This document shows positions 50,305 through 60,980 of a DNA stretch of 64,000 nucleotides, piece by piece; positions within the stretch are counted from its first letter, which is position 1, and every line of letters begins with the position of its first letter. The notes under the pieces are model-generated. The model searched no databases and was not told where the DNA came from. It was given only the letters and a program-made list of their open reading frames with translations. The stretch is from Amphimedon queenslandica (lineage: Eukaryota > Porifera > Demospongiae > Haplosclerida > Niphatidae). Both the position numbers and the translations under genes were made by a program. The DNA is taken from contig NW_003546248.1 in assembly GCF_000090795.2 (NCBI RefSeq), positions 1-64,000 on the forward strand, written 5' to 3'.

Positions 50305-52761
50305 CTACCTCTTCCTTCCAGGTGGTTTGGGTTTAGCAAACTGAGGTCTATAGGCTTGCTGAACTGGATGTAACTCATCCATTAAGAACTTCTCAGTTAC
50401 CTCTGAAGGATCATCCAACTCAAGCTAAAGGAGAGAGAGAGGGGGGGAGAAGAAGAAAGAAGAAAATGGTGAAAGAGAGGGACACAGTGTTTTGCTTAAA
50501 CTTACGGTTTTATCTATGGCAACCCCGTCTTCCTTCAATGCATATATTAATGGACTCTTACATGAGGAGTATACCATTCTCTCCTTTACCGAGCACTTGT
50601 AACCGGGACAAGAATAAATAAAAACTGGAAAGGAGAAGGAAGAAAGAGCACACATTTATTGTAAGGGATAAGTAAAGGCTAATAATAGTTATTTTATATT
50701 AGTATTATTAGTATTATTAGTACTATTAAGACTACAGTATTACAAGTACATGTACATTGTATTTCTTACTAAAGCTCTCAAGGTAATCTCCCTCATGAGT
50801 GTGTTTAAAGAGATACAAGTGATAACCAGGTTTAGTGGTTGAGATATGACTGGCTATGTCATCAGGTTTTAAACTGTCGGCTGCATCTTCAAGAACTATC
50901 ACCTCCTTATCTAAATCAATAGACTAGAGAGAAGAGGAAGAAACAAAGTAAATAATTATTAGTCACACTTGGTTAAATTAAATAGATTTACATGTATGTA
51001 CATGCAAATGTATATGTACATAGGTTATCATTAAGTTATTGTATAGAGCACACTGTGTTTGAACATCTGTCACAATCTGTTTGATAAACTACCAATTCAT
51101 GTGACTCCCCTTTCCATTTCAAATTATCTTTAAGCACTCTTCTATACATATATATCTCTCTCCCCCCCTCTCTCTCTTTCTCTTACCAGTTGAATGTACT
51201 GTATCCTTTTCTTTTTCAAGTCCTCAATTGCAGCTAATGCATCATCATGAAGAGGGAAGCTAACGCCTTGAAGGTGACTCTGTCTTGTGGTAGTACCAAC
51301 ATCAACATGATCCTAAAAATAAAGAAAATCATGAATACATATGCACATGCACAGCATTGACAAATCAATGCAGTGATCTTTGTCAATGCATTTTTGTGTC
51401 TAATTCATCAACTGACTTGATTCTCTTCTATTTCTTTCCATTCTTCTTCTTCTCTTGTCAACGGAGGAGGAGCATTAACTGACTCTACGTGTTTATGGTA
51501 TCCTTTTAATGTCATCTCATCCTATAATGGAGGAGAGGAAAGGAGGGGGAAAGAAGCAATCATTAACACTCGTTAACACTCGAGCCTCAAATAAATAATG
51601 TCAGTTTATCCAGTCACCAAACAAAACATTCCTCATGTACATTATGTAGGATTCTAGCTCTTACTTTATTAGTGGCACTAATGTCATAGATTAGTACACC
51701 ACTGCTGAATGACTTCTTCATTGTGGCTTTGGTAGCTGAATACAACATCTTTTGTCTAACCTAAAAAAACGGAGAGAAGTGTAAAGAGGAGAGGGTAGGT
51801 TTGAAAGTTAATACTAACTGGTGCTTCATCTGGTGTGTATGTCAGAAAAACCCAGAGATGCTTTTCGTAAGCGTTTCTCTCATCCAGACGATACAAAATG
51901 TAGCAGGCTTCCTTGTCTTGGAGGCAAGGGAGAATCAATGAATCATAATGTACACAGCAACAGTTAAGGACATAACATTGATTTGATACTAACATTGATT
52001 TGATACTAACATTGATTTGATACTAAAACTTATTTGATACTAACACTGACTCAAGATTAGCATTATCTCAGACAAATGTTGATAAATATACTGTATATAA
52101 AATGAATATGATATAACACCTGGATTATTGAATTTCCTATACATGCCAAATTAGGAACATGTGAATGAAAGGTGAATATATACACTGTATACATCAGGCC
52201 ACAACATCCTACGAAATGGCTGCCAAACAAACTGGCTACACCAGTTATGGGTGTTAGGAACAAGCTCTGACTTTCCCTTAAACACATAACTACAATGTGT
52301 TCAAAGGAGAGAGCGGTAAGGAAAAGAAAAGTGAGAGAGAGAGAGAGAGGAAAGGAGGAGGGATATCATCTTCCCAGGTTCCGTTCGGCGGTCTGTGTTC
52401 TCTTGCGACAAGTTGCTCTAAAGATAATACAAAAATACATACATTCATTAAGCATTCCATGCACTCAAAATAGCCATGGTATTGTATTGCTAAGAATGCA
52501 ATGAATAGTATGAGTGTGTGTGGAACTGCATATATTAATATATTCATACCATTCTCAATGGCGACTTGTAGAATACGCAGTTTCCCGTTCAATGCTTCAG
52601 CTATTAACTCGTTGAGTTCATCAGAAGCTAAAAGAAGGAAGGAGAGGTAGTGACATAAAGATGAGTAAAAGGGTGCTGGAGAGTAAGTACAGTCCGTGTC
52701 TGGAGTATATTGCACGTGTATGGTAAGGTAACTAACGTTTGATCCCAGTTTGATGAGCCAT
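50305..52761 (-). CDS. TWF1: Twinfilin
   Basis: About nine exons from ATG 52761 ([20 protein letters not shown], first intron inside the K/P region) to the stop at 50305. Two ADF-homology domains: the first has [34 protein letters not shown] and [15 protein letters not shown]; the second has [42 protein letters not shown] and [10 protein letters not shown]. The C-terminal tail ([20 protein letters not shown], then GRKR) is the capping-protein and phosphoinositide-binding end of the family. Binds ADP-actin monomers and caps barbed ends. One intron, between the exons ending TWED and starting YDSLIL, is of the AT-AC class. The assignment to TWF1 rather than TWF2 has no meaning outside vertebrates. 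Confidence 0.93.
51950..52366 (-). other. AT-AC (U12-type) intron in twinfilin
   Basis: The exon ends ...TGGGAAGATG at 52367 and the intron begins ATATCCCTCC, one change from the U12 donor ATATCCTT. Near its end is TCCTTAAC (51970-51963), a perfect U12 branch site, 14 bases before the terminal AC (51951-51950). The next exon starts ATTATGATTCATTG. Joining gives TWEDDYDSLILP, matching the conserved twinfilin WDKDYDSFVLP. No GT-AG alternative preserves the frame. The intron also holds four tandem TTGATTTGATACTAA-like units at about 51980-52045. Confidence 0.85.
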
Positions 52762-52939
52762 TGCCTTTAAAAGATACAGAAACTGTCACTATGCTGCCTC
52801 TTTTTAATAGTGTAACTTTTAGACTGACTTTATCAATGTCAAGCAAGCAGACACTGACACGCCCAAATTAACCTAGAATCAATAACTTTTAATAACTTAA
52901 TCTACAGCCCACGCATTTAATACTGTATAATAATTATTC

Positions 52940-53150
52940 TCAGAGCAATGTTAAAAATTTATAAAAATTTTCATTTTGATTGGAATTAATTCAAACTTTC
53001 TAAACGACATAGTGTACATGTATCTGCACCAAAATAAATTATAAAAACAAAGAATATTATTTTTCATTTTTGACAAAACTTGACCAAAGACTGGCTTTGG
53101 TTTGATTTTGGAGCTACTTTTAAAATTTGTTTAAAAAATCCAATTCGCTA
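52940..53150. repeat. Satellite-family monomer between twinfilin and the DUF4139-Ubl gene
   Basis: AATTTTCATTTTGATTGGAA, TTCAAACTTTCTAAACGACA and GACAAAACTTGACCAAAGAC fit the dispersed monomer family. The remainder of 52762-53327 shows no gene. Confidence 0.65.
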
Positions 53151-53327
53151 ACAAGAAGCTGAGCACTATGCCAAAACCTTGTGGGAGACCCTGATACTAT
53201 TATGTGATAATTGGTATAATCATAATCAAAAACTATAAACCAATATATGATCTACTAAACTGGGAACTAAAATCAACTATGGCTAACTACTGGAGATTAA
53301 ATAATAAGTATTTTTATAGTCACACGG

Positions 53328-56011
53328 TCACTGCTCCATTGGTACAGCTGATGACAAGGTATCCTTTGGTTTGGGGATATTCTTTTCAAATTTGATAGAA
53401 GCAATTAGATTAGTCAACTGCTTTTCAAGCTCCTTCTTCTTAGCCCTAGCTTTCTTCACCCCTTCCTATCAAAAAAACATTAAAAATAATAAGAACTTCA
53501 AAATAATAATGGATACAATGAGATTTATTCAACAAAAAAAATTTGCAAATTTTGCTATTATTTTTGTTCCGTTGCAAAAATTAAAATTGTGAAATTCGAA
53601 AAATTCTGCAGCTCCATTGCCACGTGGTACAGTTTGCAAGCAATTTGCAAAAATTTATTTCATGAAATCTTAGAAATACAGGATTCATAAAAAATTTTGT
53701 CACATAAATTTCATGGTATACTATAGGCTCTCTTTCTCACCTTAGCGGCTTTAAGCTTCTCTTCCTCCTCCTCAAGACTGTTGATATACTTAGCAGCTTG
53801 TTTGGTGTGATTCTCAAGTGCCGATATATTCTCTCTTATGTGACTCTGATTCCTGTTTATCTCCCTCTCCTCTCCCTCCTTCTCAAATATATCTCTCTCC
53901 CAGAATCCAATCTGCTTGCGCAATTCAAAGGTCTTCTTCAAAGACTCAGTCGTCGGTGCATCCAAGTAAGATTTGGAAACCCAGCGATCGAATTCCTCCT
54001 TATCAAGGCCGCGAATACCATGCTCCTTCCTGTCTGTAATCTCTTCACGGACTAGGAAAGACTTCTTCTCAACTTTTGGATCAACTTGAAAGCGGAACTG
54101 GTAGAACCTGTCGGTGATGTCAACAGGCTCCTCCTCCTCGTTGTTGGGATTCTGAACCAGGTCATACTGCTCAAGGAAGAGGTGGTTGAGAAGGAAGTCA
54201 AGCTGCTTCTCGCTCTTATTTGAAATACGGTATATGGTAACCTCCCTATGTATCCTATAGAGGCCAACGTTTCCATCCACAATCTCAATGCGGTGAGGAC
54301 GTAGATAAGTACTGTCGTTACCTTTAGATACTTCACAGCCGAGCTCCACTGCATAAGGTATGGGAGGAGACTCATCTCCTGGGCTAAGAGTGGGTAGGGT
54401 ACTCTGCCCCAGGAAAGCTTCAGCAGTTGTTAATATAACACTGCCTCCCTCTAGTGTACGACCTGTGGTGTTCTCAAATAAAATGGAGGACAGTGGATTC
54501 CCTTTTCTTATCGTCTCGTCGTATAGGACCACCTGTTGTCCTTCAAGTTTAGTCTGGAGCATCGTAACGATTGCCTTTTGCTTTCTCTGAGCAGTGACAT
54601 GCATTGGTATCTGATAGTAGGAGAGGTGATCCTGGGCTGCCATTACAAACTGTGCCTGTGATAAAGAATGTCCCAAAGTAAATTGTAAATTGTAACAATA
54701 GTATTGTTGATTCAGTCTTAACACTCTCAAAATAACAGTAAGAATAATACAATGTACTATACATGTATCTTTTGGTATTGCATGCACATGTATGTATTTA
54801 TGTATTAAGCATTAGGTAGCACAGTTTCTTGTCTCTCTCTCTTTCTATTTCTCTCTTGTCCCTCTTACCTGTGAGATGGTTCCAGCTGCTGCTACTCCTC
54901 CTCCCTTTCCCCTACTATCCACATAGGACATGTGGAGGACTGCATTGTCATTGATAGTGTAATCAGAGAGAGAGCGACCATCCTCCACAGCCTTACCACA
55001 AAACACGAGTTTAAAAGAGAAAGGAGACACTCCTTTCTTTTTGGCCACTTTACTCTTCACAGCGAGGACAGAGTCCTTTGGATTGGCGCGTATAGTTATC
55101 GAAGACCCATCAAGGGTTTTCACAACAAGACGCCAGGCTCCTTCATCATTTTGCTCTTTCTCAGAGTGGATAGCAGGAGCACCGACAACCAGAGTGACCT
55201 TAACGTCGTTCCAATCCTCCCAGAGTGAGTTTTCAATGATGGCTAGTCCGTGAAGCATTAGCTGGTTAGGCTGACGAGGATCTGACGACATACGATAGGA
55301 GCTCTTCCATTCACTGACCTGAAACCCGTACCTGGCAATGAGATTCTTGGGAGAATCCACGTTTGAATAAAACACAGAGAGTTTCTGCATGTCCTCCCTG
55401 CTTTTGTTCTTAGTGAGATCCAAAGAGAAGGATATATCCTGACGGACTTGTTCCTCAGAGAGGCACACATTACGAATGCTATCCAAGGGGTACATCCCTA
55501 GGCGTCCCCCTGGGAGGTACAAGGCGACGTGCTCCTGTGATGTTGACTCTCCTCTAACGCTTATGTTCTCTTCAATCCCGAGGACACGCCCCTCAATCCC
55601 TTGCTCCGCCCCATCGTTAGTTTGAAGCACCACCTGGCAGCCAACAAGTGAGCGTATCAAACTCAGTAGCGGCTCCGTTTCTTTTATCTCGATATTTGCA
55701 GTCGGTTTTGTGGCTTCGTAGGCAATATTACCAACATTGGCTGACGCATCGCCTAAAAACTCGAGCGATTCCAGAACATTCTTCATGAGGTCCGTTGGGA
55801 AGTAGAGATCAATCTGCCCGTTCCCACTGACCGTTGTCTGCCTCTCAAATACAGCATATCCATTGTCATAGAGTGTGACACCTGTAATGGGCATGCGGAC
55901 TGGTGGGGGTGTGTGTGGAAAAGAATTGCAACATAAATTAGTTTAGTGGAGGGAGAGAGAGAGGGGAAAGAGAGAAGGCTTACCGGCAGTATCCATAGCC
56001 TCCATGTCCAT
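53328..56011 (-). CDS. DUF4140/DUF4139-family protein with internal ubiquitin-like domain
   Basis: Four exons: 56011 to about 55984 (MDMEAMDTA), about 55903-54868, about 54655-53740, and about 53466-53328. The total is about 710 residues. The N-terminus (MPITGVTLYDNGYAVFERQT) begins like the DUF4140 partner of DUF4139 proteins. At residues about 270-350 lies a ubiquitin-like domain: LVVKTLDGSSITI, DSVLAVKSKVAKKKGV, KLVFCGKAVEDGRSLSDYTI, ending RGKGGG. After it come the beta-sandwich DUF4139-like segments (NTTGRTLEGGSVILT, RIEIVDGNVGLYR, YRISNKSEKQLDFLL), then a Lys/Glu coiled coil and KPKDTLSSAVPMEQ. Family function is unknown. DUF4139 proteins without ubiquitin domain exist in nematodes and bacteria; the insertion is the distinctive part. 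Confidence 0.75.
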
Positions 56012-56234
56012 GATCAGATTTTAATGTATTTTTCTCGGGGCACAGGGTACTTCTTCTTCAGCTGCTATTAAAGTGCTAATAAAATCAAAGAAAGACACAC
56101 CCCTTATAGTTTTATAAATAGACTTCTTTTCAATGACGTTACCTATTTTATAATGAGAGGGTATTTCCCCAAAACTTACCCCATTTACTTCTCTTCAATC
56201 TTCATCCATTTTCTGCATCAATTAACAACCAGCA
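56012..56234. promoter_or_regulatory. Bidirectional promoter, DUF4139-Ubl / TBK1
   Basis: The start codons at 56011 (minus) and 56235 (plus) are 223 bases apart. The sequence is AT-rich and holds no recognised TATA or E2F site; NF-kB or IRF motifs were not seen. A tandem GAGTTAT-like or AAAGA-rich section at 56080-56100 is the only local structure. Confidence 0.4.
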
Positions 56235-56809
56235 ATGGCTTATAATTATCAGCAAGTGAGGCCAGCCTTCATCGGAGGAGGAGACGAGACTGAATACTAC
56301 TCTCTCAGTTACATATGGTCGTCAAAAGACAAGCTGGGCCAAGGAGCCACTGGACAAGTATTCGCTGGCTACAGTAAAGTAAAGAGAGAGAAGGAAGGAA
56401 GGAGTGTTGTATATTTGATTTTTAGAGGTCTGGTGACAAGGTTGCCATCAAGATGTTCACAAGCCCAAGCGAGTACAAGGCGATGCAAAGCGAAATGCAA
56501 ACAATAAAGGCACTCAAGACTCACCCAAATATTGTTTCATTCTTTGAACTGAATGAAATTGAGGTTATCAAGCCGTACCCTGTTTTATTAATTTTTTTAT
56601 GATAGAAAAAGCATCAATATCACATTATTGCAATGGAACTTTGCAATGGAGGGAGTCTGTATGAAGTTATCGATTCTCCTCAAAATGCATACGGACTTGA
56701 CGAATATCAATTTAAGAGTGTCATTTTTGACGTTGGTAAGAGTTTTATTATACAATCATTATTATTATTATTATTATTATTATTACCCATTATACGTACA
56801 CACATTCTG

Positions 56810-56853
<44 letters not shown>

Positions 56854-56865
56854 TATTATTATTAC

Positions 56866-56920
<55 letters not shown>

Positions 56921-58794
56921 AGCTAGTGGTATGAGACACTTGAGAGATCATGGGTTTGTTCATCGAGACATTAAACCAGGGAATATAATGAGATGCATCA
57001 ATCCTGATGGAAGGTACTGCGTGCTTGTACATGTACACGCCCATTTAAATGAATGTTTTTATTACCTAAATGTAGTCTATGTACATGTAAGTAATGTGTC
57101 TTTGTTGTTCTAGTTTTGTATTCAAATTGGCTGATTTTGGTACAGCAAGACAACTTGATCCTAATGAACATTTCACCTCACTACACGGGACGGAGGAGTA
57201 TCTGGTAATAAGAATGATAATAATGTTTGAAAGATTTCCCTTTCATTTCCTCCTTTTTTTATTTTATTTAAATAATAATAATACTACTACTAATAATAAT
57301 ACATAATGGATGATATGACTTATAATGTCTCTCTTTTTTATACCTCACTCTTCTCCCCTCTCTCTTTCCCTCCCTCCCTCTCTCTCTCTCTTTCCCTCCC
57401 TCCCTCCCTCCCTCTCTCTCTCTCTCTCAGTACCCAGCTATGTACGAACGTGCTCTGATTAACTATCGCTCTAAAGAAGAATTCTTGGACAAAGTGGACC
57501 TATGGAGTTTGGGTGCCACTTTCTTTCACCTTGCCACCGGTCGCTTGCCTTTTCGCCCGTACAGGAAGAGGCAGGACAGAGGAACAATGTTAGTGATTAC
57601 ATGTATATGACTCTCACATGATTATCAGTTGATGACAGGTTTAAGATTATAAATGAGAAAAAGACTGGGATTATTCTTGGGTGGCAGCAAGAATATAATG
57701 CACCTATATACTACAGTGATAGACTCCCACCAGATATAGTCATCTCCCAGTATGTTCTATTGTATTATGCACATATATTTGTACAATTGTATTACAAATT
57801 CATTGTACTCACATTTTCTAGAGGTCTGAGGGATATCATAACTCCTATTCTTGCTGGAGTGTTGGACACTTTTGATAGCATGTGGGCTTTTGATAGATTT
57901 TTTAAAGCTATCGATGGAATAAAGAAACAAAATGTAAGAGAGAGAGAGGGAGAAAGATCATGAAGGATTATGTATTGTGTTAGGTTGTTCATATTTTCTG
58001 CGTGAGTCGTTGTACGTGTCACATGATTTATGTAGACGATGCAGGAGAAGCTGACATGTTAGTAATACATGCATGTACATGTACATGTATTTAGCGACAA
58101 TGATCTCTTCCTTTTTCTACCTCCCCTCACCTCTAATAGTATTCCAAAGTTTAAGGAGTTGATAGCAAGACAGACTTCCTTAGACCCGAAGCACATGGAA
58201 ATGTATCTGGAAAATATTTTATTTGGAACGGAACCAGTCAGAGCAAGAGACCTTCCACTGACAACAGTAATTTAATTGATTAATTTTATTGTTTAATTAA
58301 TTATTGTTGTAGCCTGATTCTCCATTGACTGTGTTTGGCGGTCCTCCTCAAAAACCTGACAAACTAGCTACACCTGTTGTCAGTTAGTGTTTCTATATTA
58401 TTATTATTATACTGTATTTATTATTATTATATTATTATTGTTTAGCCCAACCTCCTAATATGCCACCTGAAACAACTATGGTTGACGATCTACGATACGC
58501 CAAAGTTAGAATAACTTTTAAAATAAACTTTCTCTTCCATTCTCTCTCTCCCCCTCTCTCCCTCCCTCTCAGGATTGCACAAAGGCAATATGGGTAATGT
58601 ACAGAGCAGCAGAGACAATGGACAGATACTTTAGACTAATGAACCAAGGGGCTTTGTGTCTGAGGGAAACTCTGGACAAGGACTATCGTGCCTGGTGTAG
58701 GAAATATGAAGAAGTACAAGTTCGTTTTAACTCGCTAATTGACATCAGTAACTCTCAGATAGTCGGGTAATAGTGTTAATAATTAGAAATAATG

Positions 58795-58850
<56 letters not shown>

Positions 58851-58890
58851 CCAATCACAATAATAATAAAGCAAAGAAATGATAAGGATA

Positions 58891-58923
<33 letters not shown>

Positions 58924-60066
58924 TTGTTTCTGTTTTTATGTTTAGTCTTCAGTCTGATGTTGAATTCCTTCAAGCTATCAACCCACTTTGTAACAATGGT
59001 AGGAATCATATTGCTCATCTAAATGCATTAATCACCTTTTTCTTCTGTTCTTCCTCCTTCGCCCTCACTCACTCCCTTTTTCCTTATCAGCATTTGATCA
59101 TGATATTGCTGATCTTCAAAGACAACTTGAAGACAAGAATAAACATCTTGTGGATGTCAGTAATCATGCAATTCGTTACATGATAAGCTGATACCTCTTG
59201 ATTGTTTTAGGTTAGAGATCAAAGCTTTGCTCTTCATGAACAGACAAAGGATTTCCACTCAACAGTTAATTCAATAACCAGCTCAAGCATTTGGGACACT
59301 AACTATCTTGCCAAAGTTTTTAATGAAAGGTATGTATCTTATGTAGGGGACTGTGTTTAGATTAAACATTTTGGTTAAAGCAAAAAAAATAATGCCACCT
59401 TTTACAAGTATATTCTACTTAATCCACTGTAGTACCAAGACTATGATGTCATATGTTGATAAAGTTGAAGAAATTTTTAATGCTTTTCAAGAACAGAAGA
59501 AGCAAAGAGGCGGTATGCCTGAATATATTTTTTATACTTAATATTTTTTAAATAATTTTATATTACAGCTATTCATGGTGACTATGATAGAAGGTCACAT
59601 GAATATAACAAGTGAGTAACTTTTTGATACATTTACATATACGTTGTACACGTACTTGTGTTGTGTAGAATCTTTGAACTGATTTCAATCAAAGTTGGAT
59701 TTTTTATAAATTTTCAAAGTTGATCAAATTAGTAGTACATGGTTGTGGGCCAAAATTAAAAAGGAGAAAATTGTTTGTTTTTTGTGGAGCAGATTCCAAT
59801 CAAATTTGAATTTTTTAATGAATTTAAAATTTGTATTTGTCTCTTTTCTCTCAACAGGAGAACCATTAAGGAAAGGTTGGGAATGGCTGACAAGAAATTA
59901 TCAGAAATGATAGCAGGAAGAAATCATGTTTATGGCAACTTATATCATTTCCTAGAGTGAGACTAAGAGAGAGGGAGGGAGGGAGAGAAAGAGAGGGAGG
60001 GAGGGAGGGAGGGAGGGAGGGAGGGAGGGAGAGAGGGAGGGAGGGAGGGAGAGAGAGGGAGGGAGG

Positions 60067-60116
<50 letters not shown>

Positions 60117-60866
60117 CAGAGAGAAGGGAGACAAAGGGGCATAGAGAGTTGTATTATTCCATCACTTGTTGTTAATTTTTTAAATTTCTTTAAGGAAATG
60201 TACTCCTGTTCGTGAAGATTTACGTAATTTAATGGCGTCCCTTGACCATAGTGCTCAATGCACCAAAGAGGATACAATAAGACTGCAGAAAGTAAATAAC
60301 TACTTGTATATTCTTCAGGGGTGTCTCTGGCAAAGGTTTTGTTGTTTTATTGAAGGATTGACTTAATTAGTGGGTACATCTTGCTGCTAGTTAACTGACA
60401 CCATCGACTATATAATATCAATTTTTATATATAGCTATTACTCTCTTCTTGTTTAGTGGTTGCCTCATCATCAGCAAAGAATGCAGAACTTGCTAGGGAA
60501 GTTACCTAACAGCTTGTCAGGAGGAGGAGGAGGAGGAGGAGGGATGGGGACTTTACAGCTTAACAGTTTGCGCAGGTTAGACTTACTAAGATGAGGAAAA
60601 TGTAATAAAAATTGATCCAACTTTGATTTAAAAGAGCATGGGAAAGTTCATGTCTGAATGCTTTTTCTCAAAAGGCTCTTGACCAATTAATATTACATGA
60701 TAAATGTAGAAAATTTGAGCAACAAAAAATGTAGTTATTATTGTTGTTGTTGTTTTTTTCTAGTTTGCTCCAAAGAGCTCGTGAATCAACTGGGGACCTC
60801 CTTAAACTAGCTGACAAGCAAAAAACATTGATCCATCCTCCTTCTGATAAAAAAGAAAAATCATAA
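56235..60866 (+). CDS. TBK1: TBK1 / IKK-epsilon-type serine-threonine kinase
   Basis: About 21 exons and 720 residues. The kinase domain (about 25-300) has the glycine loop [12 protein letters not shown], Lys in [25 protein letters not shown] and activation loop [11 protein letters not shown] with MYERA after it. The serine corresponds to human TBK1 Ser172. A ubiquitin-like domain follows ([20 protein letters not shown], then [13 protein letters not shown]). Then come long helices of the scaffold/dimerisation domain ([34 protein letters not shown]), and a C-terminal coil ending PSDKKEKS. Signals downstream of STING/MAVS adaptors to IRF and NF-kB, and in autophagy, in animals. Introns hold ATT and GA microsatellites. 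Confidence 0.9.
56756..56922. repeat. ATT microsatellite in a TBK1 intron
   Basis: About 45 units of ATT, in two blocks broken by a short unique segment (CCCATTATACGTACACAC). It lies between the exons encoding FDV and ASGMRHL. A second ATT/AAT run is at 58796-58920. Confidence 0.9.
58796..58922. repeat. ATT and ATA microsatellites in a TBK1 intron
   Basis: A run of about 18 ATT units, a 40-base spacer (CCAATCACAATAATAATAAA), then about 11 AAT units in the reverse sense. The arrangement is a near inverted repeat. Confidence 0.85.
59640..59840. repeat. Satellite-family monomers in a TBK1 intron
   Basis: In the same orientation as the 13.4 kb array: GTTGTGTAGAATCTTTGAAC, TGATTTCAATCAAAGTTGG and TTTTTTATAAATTTTCAAAG. 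A second partial unit follows (GAGCAGATTCCAATCAAATT). Confidence 0.6.
59960..60115. repeat. GGGA/GA microsatellite in a TBK1 intron
   Basis: About 155 bases of purine-only sequence, mostly GGGA and then GA units, directly after the exon ending LYHFLE. Transcribed strand carries the purines. Confidence 0.9.
60600..60735. repeat. Satellite-family monomer in the last TBK1 intron
   Basis: AAAATTGATCCAACTTTGAT, TTTTTCTCAAAAGGCTCTTG and TGTAGAAAATTTGAGCAAC are a diverged monomer of the family. It separates the last two exons. Confidence 0.4.
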
Positions 60867-60980
60867 AACTTTTATTAACAGTTATTTTTTTGTCAAAAAA
60901 AATAATGATAATGATTATTTTACCCTTATTGTGGGGTGTGGTTTTGTAGTAGGTGTGGTTTATTAGAAGCGTAAATAAAA

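Noticed and set aside
59952-60277. Pro/Ser/Leu-rich frames opposite TBK1
   Set aside because: Products of the GGGA/GA microsatellite, antisense to the kinase.
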